Assembly: GCA_036259355.1 (NCBI GenBank)
Contig: DATABY010000126.1
Coordinates: 1 to 29,478, forward strand
From: JALZDI01 sp036259355
GTDB taxonomy: Bacteria; Actinomycetota; Actinomycetes; Propionibacteriales; Nocardioidaceae
Direction of reading: 5' to 3'
DNA: 29,478 nt
Positions 1-8,638 of the stretch are shown piece after piece. Position numbers and translations under genes: made by a program. Under the pieces are notes generated by a model, which was not told the DNA's origin, did no database searches, and worked only from the letters and a program-made list of their open reading frames with translations. Positions within the stretch are counted from its first letter, which is position 1. Every line of letters starts with the position of its first letter.

Positions 1-98
1 ACGGCCGGGAGCCGCAGATCCCTGCGGCTCCCGCACCTCTCCGGTCTCGGGGTCGATGCGGCGCCGGTCCCGAAAGATCGGCTGGTCACCGGACTCCG

Positions 99-102
<4 letters not shown>
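1..102 (-). CDS. grpE: Nucleotide exchange factor GrpE, N-terminal fragment (cut by window edge)
   Basis: Only about 34 N-terminal codons lie in the window; the gene continues beyond base 1. The GTG start (102..100) overlaps the dnaK stop codon in a GTGA, so translation is probably coupled to dnaK. The short peptide carries a run RDRRRIDPETGEVR, which I recognise from the disordered N-terminus of actinobacterial GrpE. dnaK-grpE is the usual gene order in these bacteria. GrpE exchanges ADP for ATP on DnaK in the cytoplasm. A perfect 10-bp inverted repeat (7..16 / 23..32) lies inside the coding part. The call rests on the motif and on gene order, because the folded domain is not visible. Confidence 0.85.
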
Positions 103-1988
<1,886 letters not shown>

Positions 1989-2058
1989 GCTGGTTACCTC
2001 CACGAGTTCGAATGCTTCAGGGACAGTCTCGCAAGCGGCACAAGACGTTGGCAACTTA

Positions 2059-2079
2059 CTTGAGTCCGGCTCACTCAAC
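2059..2079 (-). promoter_or_regulatory. HAIR operator (HspR-associated inverted repeat) upstream of dnaK
   Basis: The plus strand reads CTTGAGT, seven bases, then ACTCAAC. This matches the HAIR consensus CTTGAGT-N7-ACTCAAG in 13 of 14 arm positions. It lies 70 bases upstream of the dnaK start. A TATAGT hexamer on the minus strand (2083..2078) overlaps its distal arm and could be the -10 box; I find no convincing -35. HspR with DnaK as co-repressor binds HAIR in Streptomyces and Mycobacterium (established knowledge). hspR itself is outside the window. Confidence 0.9.
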
Positions 2080-2264
2080 TATACGCATAGGATCAAACGC
2101 AACGCGAGGCCGCCCTGTTTCCACTGTCGCGGTGTCCCGACGCCGGACGGAGGCCTTCCCACCGCGTCGGGGCCGGGTCCAGAATCGAGGGATGGACCGG
2201 CGTCGTCCGGGTACGGCAGGGTCCTGACCGAGAAGAGCTCCGAGCGCGAGAGAAGGGGAAGGCA

Positions 2265-3926
2265 GTGACCGACACCACCGGCCGTCCGGAACAGGGCGGC
2301 GACCGTCCGCAGCTGACGACCCGACAGGGCCACCCGGTCTACGACAACCAGAACATGCGGACGGTGGGCTCGCGCGGTCCCGGCACCCTGGAGAACTATC
2401 ACTTCCTGGAGAAGATGAGCCACTTCGACCGGGAGCGGGTTCCGGAGCGGGTCGTGCACGCGCGCGGCACCACGGCGTTCGGCTACTTCGAGGCCTACGG
2501 CAAGTGGGGCGACGAGCCGATCGCGCGCTACTCCCGGGCGAAGCTGTTCCAGGAGGAGGGCAAGCGCACCGAGGTCGCGCTGCGGTTCTCCACGGTCGCC
2601 GGCGGTCGCGACTCCTCGGAGATGGCGCGCGACCCTCGTGGCTTCGCGGTGAAGTTCTACACCGAGGACGGCAACTGGGACCTCGTCGGAAACAACCTCG
2701 GCGTCTTCTTCATCCGTGACGCGATCAAGTTCCCCGACTTCATCCACTCCCAGAAGCCGGACCCGGTGAACTTCCAGGCCAGCGTCCCGAACCGGGCGTT
2801 CGACTTCTTCAGCCAGAGTCCCGAGGCCCTGCACATGGTGCTGCTGGTCTTCAGCCCGCGCGGCATCCCGGCGAGCTACCGGAACATGCAGGGCTTCGGC
2901 GTGAACACCTACAAGTGGGTCAACGCCGACGGCGACACGAAGCTGGTGAAGTACCACTGGATTCCCAAGCAGGGGGTGAAGTCCTACACCGCCGACGACG
3001 CGGCCAAGGTGCAGGCGCAGGAGCTGGGTGCGCACACCAGGGACCTCTACGAGGCCATCGACCGCGGCGACTACCCGGAGTGGGAGCTGGTCGTCCAGAT
3101 GATGGACGACCACGACCACCCCGAGCTCGACTTCGACCCGCTCGACGACACGAAGGTGTGGCCGGAGGACCAGTTCCCGCCCAAGCCCGTCGGCCGGATG
3201 GTGCTCGACCGCAACGCCGAGAACTTCTTCACCGACAACGAGCAGATCGCGTTCGGCACCGGCGTGCTCGTCGACGGCCTGGACTTCTCCGACGACAAGA
3301 TGCTGGTCGGCCGCACGTTCTCCTACAGCGACACCCAGCGGCACCGGGTGGGGCCGAACTACCTGCAGCTGCCGGTGAACCAGGCGAAGAACGCCCGCGT
3401 GGCCACCAACCAGCGTGACGGCTCCATGGCGTACGGCGTCGACCTCGGCGAGGGTCAGAACCCGCACGTGAACTACGAGCCGTCGTCGCTCAACGGTCTG
3501 CAGGAGTCCCCGAAGCCCTCGCACTCCGAGGTGGGCCCGGAGATCTCCGGCCGGCTGACCCGGTCGCGCATCCCGCGGACCAACGACTACATGCAGGCGG
3601 CGCAGCGGTTCCAGCTCTGCGAGCAGTGGGAGCGCGACGACCTGGTCGCCAACCTGGTCGACGCGCTGTCGCAGTGCGACCGGCACATCCAGGAGCGGAT
3701 GGTCTGGCACTTCTTCATGGTCGAGGACGAGCTCGGCCAGCGCGTCGGTGACGGCCTCGGCATCTCGGCCGACGACGTCCGCCACCTGCAGCCGCTCGCC
3801 ACGCAGGCCTTCGACGAGGAGGAGAAGCAGCGGCTGGCCAACCTCGGCAAGAACGGACCGCGCACGTTCGACTCGAACGTGATGACCCACTGCGTGCCGA
3901 ACGAGCGGGTGGTGGTCGAGTCCTGA
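2265..3926 (+). CDS. katA: Monofunctional haem catalase
   Basis: This encodes 553 residues with a GTG start preceded by AGAAGGGGAAGG. It converts hydrogen peroxide to water and oxygen in the cytoplasm. The distal haem pocket is visible as VVHARG (His65) and DGNWDLVGNN (Asn143), with FIHSQKPDP following. The proximal haem signature is RTFSYSDTQRHR (Arg350, with Tyr354 as haem ligand). The core matches small-subunit catalases (about 480-500 residues), with a somewhat longer C-terminal tail rich in Glu and Gln. There is no flavodoxin-like C-terminal domain, so it is not a large-subunit KatE. It diverges from dnaK with a spacing of about 276 bases, which puts heat and peroxide defence next to each other. 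I see no OxyR or Fur gene nearby. The symbol katA is a family-level choice. Confidence 0.95.
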   Translation: MTDTTGRPEQGGDRPQLTTRQGHPVYDNQNMRTVGSRGPGTLENYHFLEKMSHFDRERVPERVVHARGTTAFGYFEAYGKWGDEPIARYSRAKLFQEEGKRTEVALRFSTVAGGRDSSEMARDPRGFAVKFYTEDGNWDLVGNNLGVFFIRDAIKFPDFIHSQKPDPVNFQASVPNRAFDFFSQSPEALHMVLLVFSPRGIPASYRNMQGFGVNTYKWVNADGDTKLVKYHWIPKQGVKSYTADDAAKVQAQELGAHTRDLYEAIDRGDYPEWELVVQMMDDHDHPELDFDPLDDTKVWPEDQFPPKPVGRMVLDRNAENFFTDNEQIAFGTGVLVDGLDFSDDKMLVGRTFSYSDTQRHRVGPNYLQLPVNQAKNARVATNQRDGSMAYGVDLGEGQNPHVNYEPSSLNGLQESPKPSHSEVGPEISGRLTRSRIPRTNDYMQAAQRFQLCEQWERDDLVANLVDALSQCDRHIQERMVWHFFMVEDELGQRVGDGLGISADDVRHLQPLATQAFDEEEKQRLANLGKNGPRTFDSNVMTHCVPNERVVVES

Positions 3927-3945
3927 GTCGTCCGCGGCCGTGGCG

Positions 3946-4003
3946 CCGGTCGGTCGACGAGCGGACGGCCTACGACGAGCGGACGGCGCTCGGCCGACGA
4001 CCG
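3946..4003. repeat. Direct repeat and imperfect inverted repeat between convergent katA and hutI
   Basis: CGACGAGCGGACGGC occurs twice (3955..3969 and 3973..3987). Flanking CCGGTCG (from about 3946) and CGACCGG (to about 4003) could fold around the repeats. It may serve as a shared terminator, although there is no U-tract. Confidence 0.35.
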
Positions 4004-4004
4004 G

Positions 4005-5180
4005 TCAGCCGACGACCGGGCGGCCGCGCTGCCACACCGCCGCGACCAGGGGGACGCCGGGCCGGTAGGCCAGGTGCACGTACGACGGTGCGTCGAGCAC
4101 GGTGAGGTCCGCGCGTGCCCCCGGCGAGAGGCGGCCGACATCGTCGCGGCGCAGCGCCGCCGCGCCCCCGGCCGTGGCCGACCAGACCGCCTCGGCGGGG
4201 CTCATCCGCATCTCCCGGACGGCGAGCGCCACGCACAGGGGCATCGACGACGAGTAGCACGAGCCGGGGTTGCAGTCGGAGGCGAGCGCGACCGTCACGC
4301 CGGCCTCGAGCAGGCGGCGGGCGTCCGGATACGGCGAGCGGGTGGAGAACTCCACGCCGGGCAGCAGGGTCGCGACCACGCCGGCGTCGCGCAGCGCGGC
4401 GACGTCCTCGTCGGACAGGAACGTGCAGTGGTCCGCCGCAGCGGCGCCCATCTCGCACGCCACCTGCACGCCGGGACCGGGACCGAGCTGGTTGGCGTGC
4501 ACTCGCGCCTCCAGGCCTGCGTCCAGGCCCGCGCGCAGGACCGCCCGCGCCTGGTCGGCGTCGAAGGCACCGCGCTCGCAGAAGACGTCGACCCAGCGCG
4601 CGTGCGGGGCGCAGGCCTGCAGCATCGGGCCGGTGACGAGGTCGACGTAGCCGGCGGGGTCGTCGGCGTACTCGGGCGCGACCACGTGCGCGCCCATGAA
4701 CGTCGTCTCCGCGGTGAACTGTCGCGCGACCGCGAGCGCCCGCGCCTCGTCGTGGACGGTGAGCCCGTAGCCGCTCTTGGTCTCGACGGTGGTGGTGCCC
4801 TGGCGCAGCATCTCGTCAACATGACGAGCGACCTGCGCGGCGAGCTGTTCGTCGCTGGCCGCCCGGGTGGCCGCGACCGTGGTCTGGATACCGCCGGTGG
4901 AGTAGGCACGCCCCTCCATCCGGGCGGCGAAGTCGGCCGACCGGTCGCCGGCGAAGACCAGGTGGCTGTGCGCGTCGACGAAGCCCGGCAGCACCACGCG
5001 GCCGGCCGCGTCGACCGCGGTGTCCGCGGGCGGGGCCTCCGTCCCGGGCCCGGCCCACACGACACGGTCGCCTTCGGTCACCAGTGCCGCGTCGGCGAGC
5101 ACGCCGAGCGGGGAGCCGTCGCCGCTCTCGGGGTCACAGGTCACCAGCTGGCCGATCCCGGTGAGCACGGTCGAGGTCAC
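4005..5180 (-). CDS. hutI: Imidazolonepropionase (HutI)
   Basis: This encodes 391 residues from the chosen start. HutI hydrolyses 4-imidazolone-5-propanoate to N-formimidoyl-L-glutamate, the third step of histidine degradation. Its amidohydrolase metal site is visible: GFVDAHSHLVFAGDR (His71, His73) followed by the HutI-specific GGIQTTVAATR region. Further along come a metal-binding His in VHANQLG and the Asp of ASDCNPGS. The frame is open up to a GTG at 5198, but that codon lies inside the only good ribosome binding site (GGGAGG) and overlaps hutF. I prefer the GTG at 5180, five bases after the hutF stop. It is the last gene of the M20-hutF-hutI transcript. Confidence 0.95.
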   Translation of the reverse strand: MTSTVLTGIGQLVTCDPESGDGSPLGVLADAALVTEGDRVVWAGPGTEAPPADTAVDAAGRVVLPGFVDAHSHLVFAGDRSADFAARMEGRAYSTGGIQTTVAATRAASDEQLAAQVARHVDEMLRQGTTTVETKSGYGLTVHDEARALAVARQFTAETTFMGAHVVAPEYADDPAGYVDLVTGPMLQACAPHARWVDVFCERGAFDADQARAVLRAGLDAGLEARVHANQLGPGPGVQVACEMGAAAADHCTFLSDEDVAALRDAGVVATLLPGVEFSTRSPYPDARRLLEAGVTVALASDCNPGSCYSSSMPLCVALAVREMRMSPAEAVWSATAGGAAALRRDDVGRLSPGARADLTVLDAPSYVHLAYRPGVPLVAAVWQRGRPVVG

Positions 5181-5185
5181 AGGCG

Positions 5186-6508
5186 TCAGTCCTCCCACAG
5201 GGTCGTGAGCGTCCGGTGCAGCCGCGCACCGACGCGGCCGTTCTCGAGCACCGCACCGGCGCTGACGACGTGCACCACGTCGGCGGCCGAGGCGGCGAAC
5301 ACGGCGCTCTCGGCGCTGCGCCCAGTACCCGCCGTACGCGCCGACTCCAGGTCCAGCGTCACCAGGTCGGCGGGGGCACCCACCGCGATGCGCCCCACCT
5401 CGGGAAACCCGAGCGAGGCGTGCCCCGCCGTGGTCGCGGCGGTCAGCAGCTCGTCGGCCGACCAGTGCCCGCGCCGCTGGGTCGCCAGCCGCTCGTCCAT
5501 CTCCACCGCGCGCATCTCCTCGAACAGGTCGACCACCGCGTGGCTGTCCGAGCCCAGGGTGAGGGGCGAGCCGGCCTCCAGCAGCCGGCGGGACGGACCG
5601 ACGCCGTCGGCGAGGTCACGCTCGGTGGTGGGGCACAGGCACGCGTGCGTGCCCTGTCCGCCCAGCAGCGCGATGTCGGACTCGGTCAGGTGGGTGGCGT
5701 GCACGGCGGTCGACCGCGGCCCCAGCGCACCGTTCTCGAACAGCACCACCGCCGGTGTCTGGCCGTACGCCTCCTGGCACGCCTCGTTCTCGGCGACCTG
5801 CTCGGACAGATGCGCGTGCAGCGGCGCGTCGCGGCCGTCCGCCCACTCGGCGACGACGGCGATCTGGTCCCTCGGCACCGCGCGGACCGAGTGCACGGCC
5901 GCGCCGACCACCACGTCCTCGTCGTCGGCGTGCTTGTCGGCGAGCGCGTCCACGCGCGCGGCCCACCGGCCGGCGTCGCCGTCGCTGAACCGCCGCTGAA
6001 CCCCCTCGGGCTGGGCCCCGAAGCCGCTGGACACGTAGCACGTGTCCAGCAGCGTGATCCGGATGCCGGCCTGGCGTGCGGCCGCGACCAGAGCCTCCGC
6101 CATCGCGTTGGGCTCGGCGTAGGGACCGCCCCTGGGGTCGTGGTGCAGGTAGTGGAACTCGCCGACGCTGGTGACGCCGGTGGCCGCCATCTCCGCGTAC
6201 GTCGCCGCGGCCAGGGCGAAGTAGGAGTCGGGGTCGAGCCGGGCCGCCACGGCGTACATCTGCTCCCGCCAGGTCCAGAACGTGCCCCGCTCTGTCTGGG
6301 TGCGCCCGCGCAGCGCGCGGTGGAACGCGTGGCTGTGGCAGTCGGCCAGCCCCGGCAGGGTGAGACCGGGCAGCCGTTGCGCGGTCGCCGGGGGTGCGGC
6401 GACATCGGTGTCGAGCGTGGCGATGCGTCCGCCGGCGACACCGACCAGCACGTGGTCGGCCATGCGGTCGGGCCCGAGCCAGGCGCGTTCGAGCCAGTAC
6501 GCCGTCAC
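5186..6508 (-). CDS. hutF: Formimidoylglutamate deiminase (HutF)
   Basis: This encodes 440 residues. HutF converts N-formimidoyl-L-glutamate to N-formyl-L-glutamate and ammonia, the branch that normally needs a HutG deformylase next. It is an amidohydrolase with metal ligands in ADCHSHAFHRALRG (His58, His60), a further His in HAHLSEQ and the Asp of TLGSDSHAV. The FHRALRGRTQ stretch after the HxH is characteristic of HutF against guanine and S-adenosylhomocysteine deaminases. The GTG start at 6508 overlaps the stop of the upstream M20 gene by GTGA, so the two are probably translationally coupled. The frame extends upstream without support. hutI follows within five bases. Confidence 0.93.
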   Translation of the reverse strand: MTAYWLERAWLGPDRMADHVLVGVAGGRIATLDTDVAAPPATAQRLPGLTLPGLADCHSHAFHRALRGRTQTERGTFWTWREQMYAVAARLDPDSYFALAAATYAEMAATGVTSVGEFHYLHHDPRGGPYAEPNAMAEALVAAARQAGIRITLLDTCYVSSGFGAQPEGVQRRFSDGDAGRWAARVDALADKHADDEDVVVGAAVHSVRAVPRDQIAVVAEWADGRDAPLHAHLSEQVAENEACQEAYGQTPAVVLFENGALGPRSTAVHATHLTESDIALLGGQGTHACLCPTTERDLADGVGPSRRLLEAGSPLTLGSDSHAVVDLFEEMRAVEMDERLATQRRGHWSADELLTAATTAGHASLGFPEVGRIAVGAPADLVTLDLESARTAGTGRSAESAVFAASAADVVHVVSAGAVLENGRVGARLHRTLTTLWED

Positions 6509-7731
6509 GCCGGCTCTCCCGCGAGGTCGAGGACACACGCGGTGAGGGCGTCCACCCCCGCCAGGCAGTCGTCGGCCTCGGCGTGCTCGGCCGGGGAGTG
6601 CGAGACGCCGGTGGGGTTGCGGACGAACAGCATCGCGGTGGGGACGCCGGCCAGTGCGAGCACCCCCGCATCGTGCCCGGCGCCGGTCGGGACCACCGGC
6701 GCCCCGCCCAGCCGGGCGGCCAGCCGGTCGACCAGGTCGGGGGTGAACCCGGTTGCCGGCGACACCGACTCGGCACTCATCTGCACCCCGGTGCGGTCGC
6801 GGGCGGCGGCCTCCTCGGCACAGCGGCGCACCTCGTCGACCAGGGCCTCCAGCGCATGCTCGTCCGCGGCGCGGGCGTCCAGCCAGGCCCGGACCTGCGA
6901 CGGTACTGCGTTCGTGCCGTTGGGCGTGACCTCGACCCGGCCGAACGTCGCACGCAGGTCGGTGCCCACGCCGTCCTCGCCGGCAGCGGTCAGGTGGGCC
7001 GCCAGCGCGGTCGCGGCGTAGGTCAGCATCGGGTCGCGCCGGTCCCCCATGACCGTCGTACCGGCGTGGTTGGCCTCGCCCGTGAAGTCGAAGCGGTACC
7101 GGCCGTGCGGCCAGATCTGGCTGCCGACGCCGACCGCGCGGCCCCGGTGCACCAGGTCGCGGCCCTGCTCGACGTGCAGCTCGACGAACGTCCCGATGCA
7201 GCGCAGGACGTCCTCGTCGCGACCGAGCGTCTCGGGGTCGCGGCCGGCCGCGCGCAGCACCTCGGCCATGGTCTGGCCGTCACGGTCGCGCAGCGACCTG
7301 GCGGTGTCGGGGTCGAGGCTTCCGGTGAGGAGCCGGGAGCCGGCGCACGCGATGCCGAAGCGCGCCCCCTCCTCGTCCACGAAGTTCGTCACCGCCACCG
7401 GGCGGGTCGGCCGCAGGCCCTGGTCGCGAACCGCGTCGAGCGCGGCGAACGCGGAGAGCACGCCGAGCGGGCCGTCGTACGCGCCGCCCTCGGGGACGGA
7501 GTCCAGGTGGGAGCCGAGCACCAGCGCGTCGCCCGCTGCGGGGTCGCCCCACCAGGCCCACTGGTTGCCGTTGCGGTCGACCTGCAGGTCGAGGCCCCGG
7601 CGGGCCGCCTCGCCGGCGAACCACTCGCGCAGCGTCTGGTCGGCGTCGTCCCACACGAACCGGCGGTATCCGCCCGTGCCGGGGTTGCGTCCGACGTCGC
7701 GGATGTCGTCGAACATGGCCAGCAGGCTCAT
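6505..7731 (-). CDS. M20-family amidohydrolase (allantoate amidohydrolase / N-carbamoyl-amino-acid hydrolase type) in the hut operon
   Basis: This encodes 408 residues, typical for the AllC/HyuC branch of peptidase family M20. Di-metal ligands and catalytic residues are visible: GSHLDSVPEGGAYDGPLG (His75, catalytic Asp77, Asp86), NFVDEEGARFG (Glu120 and Glu121), ELHVEQG and HSPAEHAE. The ATG at 7731 has GGGAGGG eight bases upstream. The stop overlaps the hutF start. Known members split allantoate, ureidoglycolate or N-carbamoyl amino acids, and some L-N-carbamoylases also accept N-formyl amino acids. No purine-degradation gene is present, while the pathway here yields N-formylglutamate without a HutG. 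I infer that it is the deformylase of this pathway; automatic annotation would probably say allantoate amidohydrolase. Confidence 0.85.
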   Translation of the reverse strand: MSLLAMFDDIRDVGRNPGTGGYRRFVWDDADQTLREWFAGEAARRGLDLQVDRNGNQWAWWGDPAAGDALVLGSHLDSVPEGGAYDGPLGVLSAFAALDAVRDQGLRPTRPVAVTNFVDEEGARFGIACAGSRLLTGSLDPDTARSLRDRDGQTMAEVLRAAGRDPETLGRDEDVLRCIGTFVELHVEQGRDLVHRGRAVGVGSQIWPHGRYRFDFTGEANHAGTTVMGDRRDPMLTYAATALAAHLTAAGEDGVGTDLRATFGRVEVTPNGTNAVPSQVRAWLDARAADEHALEALVDEVRRCAEEAAARDRTGVQMSAESVSPATGFTPDLVDRLAARLGGAPVVPTGAGHDAGVLALAGVPTAMLFVRNPTGVSHSPAEHAEADDCLAGVDALTACVLDLAGEPA

Positions 7732-7756
7732 GCGGATCCCTCCCGGGCGCGTGCCG

Positions 7757-7850
7757 CCTCTCCCCTCACGCCGACATCGCAGAAGTGCACCCTGCCCCTC
7801 GCCCCGAGATCGCAGAAGTGCCCCCTGCCCCTCGCGCCGAGATCGCAGAA
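7757..7850. repeat. 33-bp tandem repeat, three units, upstream of the M20 amidohydrolase gene
   Basis: Three units with an exact 33-base period carry the core CGAGATCGCAGAAGTG on the plus strand; ATCGCAG starts at 7776, 7809 and 7842. The units differ at a few positions, and the first carries ACGCCGAC in place of GCGCCGAG. On the minus strand each core reads CTTCTGCGATCTCGGCGCGAG and ends about 26 bases before the ATG at 7731. The same core recurs at 12004..12085. CTCG-GCG-CGAG is a short dyad within each unit. It could be a regulatory array, a 5' leader structure or a dispersed intergenic repeat. Confidence 0.9.
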
Positions 7851-7907
7851 ACGGCCCGGCGCAGCTGCGCAGTCCCGGCGCGAGCGGGGGTCTGGCACCG
7901 TTGGCCC

Positions 7908-8504
7908 GTGGAGTTCCGCGAGGTCGTACGCCGGCGGCGCATGGTGCGTCGCTACACCGACGAGCCGGTCGACCCGTCCGTCGTCGACCGGATGCTCGAG
8001 CACGCGACCCATGCACCGAGCGCGGGGTTCAGCCAAGGCTGGGCCTTCCTCGTTCTCGACCGCCCGGAGGACGTGCGCCGGTTCTGGGCCGCCACCACCC
8101 CGGCTGAGACCGCCGGCAACCCGTGGCTGGAGGGCATGCGCACTGCGCCGGTGGTCATCGTGCCGCTGGCCAGCCGCGACGCCTACCTCGATCGGTACGC
8201 CGAGGCGGACAAGGGCTGGACCGACCGTGACGAGGCCCGCTGGCCGGTGCCGTACTGGTACGTCGACACCGGCATGGCCTCGTTGCTCATGCTGCTGACC
8301 GCCGTTGACGAGGGGGTTGCGGCGTGCTTCTTCGGCATCCCGCCGGGGCGCCTGTCGGCGTTCCGCGCCGAGTTCGGCGTTCCCGGGGAGCACGCGCCGA
8401 TCGGCGCGATCACGGTCGGGCACCCGGCACCTGACCGGCGCTCGCCGTCGCTGCGCCGGGGCCGACGCGGGCTCGACGAGGTCGTGCACCGCGGCCGCTG
8501 GTGA
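7908..8504 (+). CDS. Nitroreductase family FMN-dependent oxidoreductase
   Basis: This encodes 198 residues from a GTG at 7908. The N-terminal signature RRRRMVRRYTDEPVD followed by LEHATHAPSAGFSQGWAF is the FMN phosphate-binding pattern of the nitroreductase fold (PF00881 type). The C-terminal part contains GIPPGRLSAFRAEFGVPGEHAPIGAITVGHPAPD, the usual closing strand before a basic tail. Such proteins bind FMN and reduce nitro compounds, quinones or flavins with NAD(P)H; the substrate cannot be read from sequence. The frame is open further upstream through the tandem repeats, but the conserved domain begins at VEFREVV and no upstream start has a ribosome binding site. The gene sits on the opposite strand between hutU and the M20 gene. 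Confidence 0.88.
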   Translation: MEFREVVRRRRMVRRYTDEPVDPSVVDRMLEHATHAPSAGFSQGWAFLVLDRPEDVRRFWAATTPAETAGNPWLEGMRTAPVVIVPLASRDAYLDRYAEADKGWTDRDEARWPVPYWYVDTGMASLLMLLTAVDEGVAACFFGIPPGRLSAFRAEFGVPGEHAPIGAITVGHPAPDRRSPSLRRGRRGLDEVVHRGRW

Positions 8505-8551
8505 GGAGGGCCCGCGTGGGGAGTCCCGGTACGAATACGTTTCGTTGCGGG

Positions 8552-8586
8552 GGTCCCCTGCACCGTTAGGTTCGTTGCAGGGGACC
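8552..8586. terminator. Perfect 11-bp inverted repeat between convergent nitroreductase and hutU genes
   Basis: GGTCCCCTGCA (8552..8562) pairs perfectly with TGCAGGGGACC (8576..8586) around a 13-base loop. Just upstream, TTTCGTTGCGGGGG resembles TTCGTTGCAGGGG, so part of the arm is also directly repeated. There is no U-tract. It probably acts as a bidirectional terminator. Confidence 0.6.
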
Positions 8587-8638
8587 GCCGCGCCAATCCG
8601 GGTCCGCAGCAGCGCGGCCCAGTGACGCCGCGCGCGCA

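Noticed and set aside
5181..5198. Alternative hutI start at the GTG of 5198
   Set aside because: It would use the GGGAGG ribosome binding site as coding sequence and overlap hutF by 13 bases; the GTG at 5180 is correctly spaced after that site.
7757..7850. Possible CRISPR array
   Set aside because: The units are directly adjacent with degenerate sequence and no unique spacers, and no cas genes are present.
7732..8016. In-frame extension of the M20 gene through the tandem repeats, giving 11-residue repeats (LRSRREGQGAL type)
   Set aside because: The 33-bp period is divisible by three, but the conserved domain starts after the ATG at 7731, which has a good ribosome binding site. The related repeat at 12004 has a 32-bp period, which would not keep frame.
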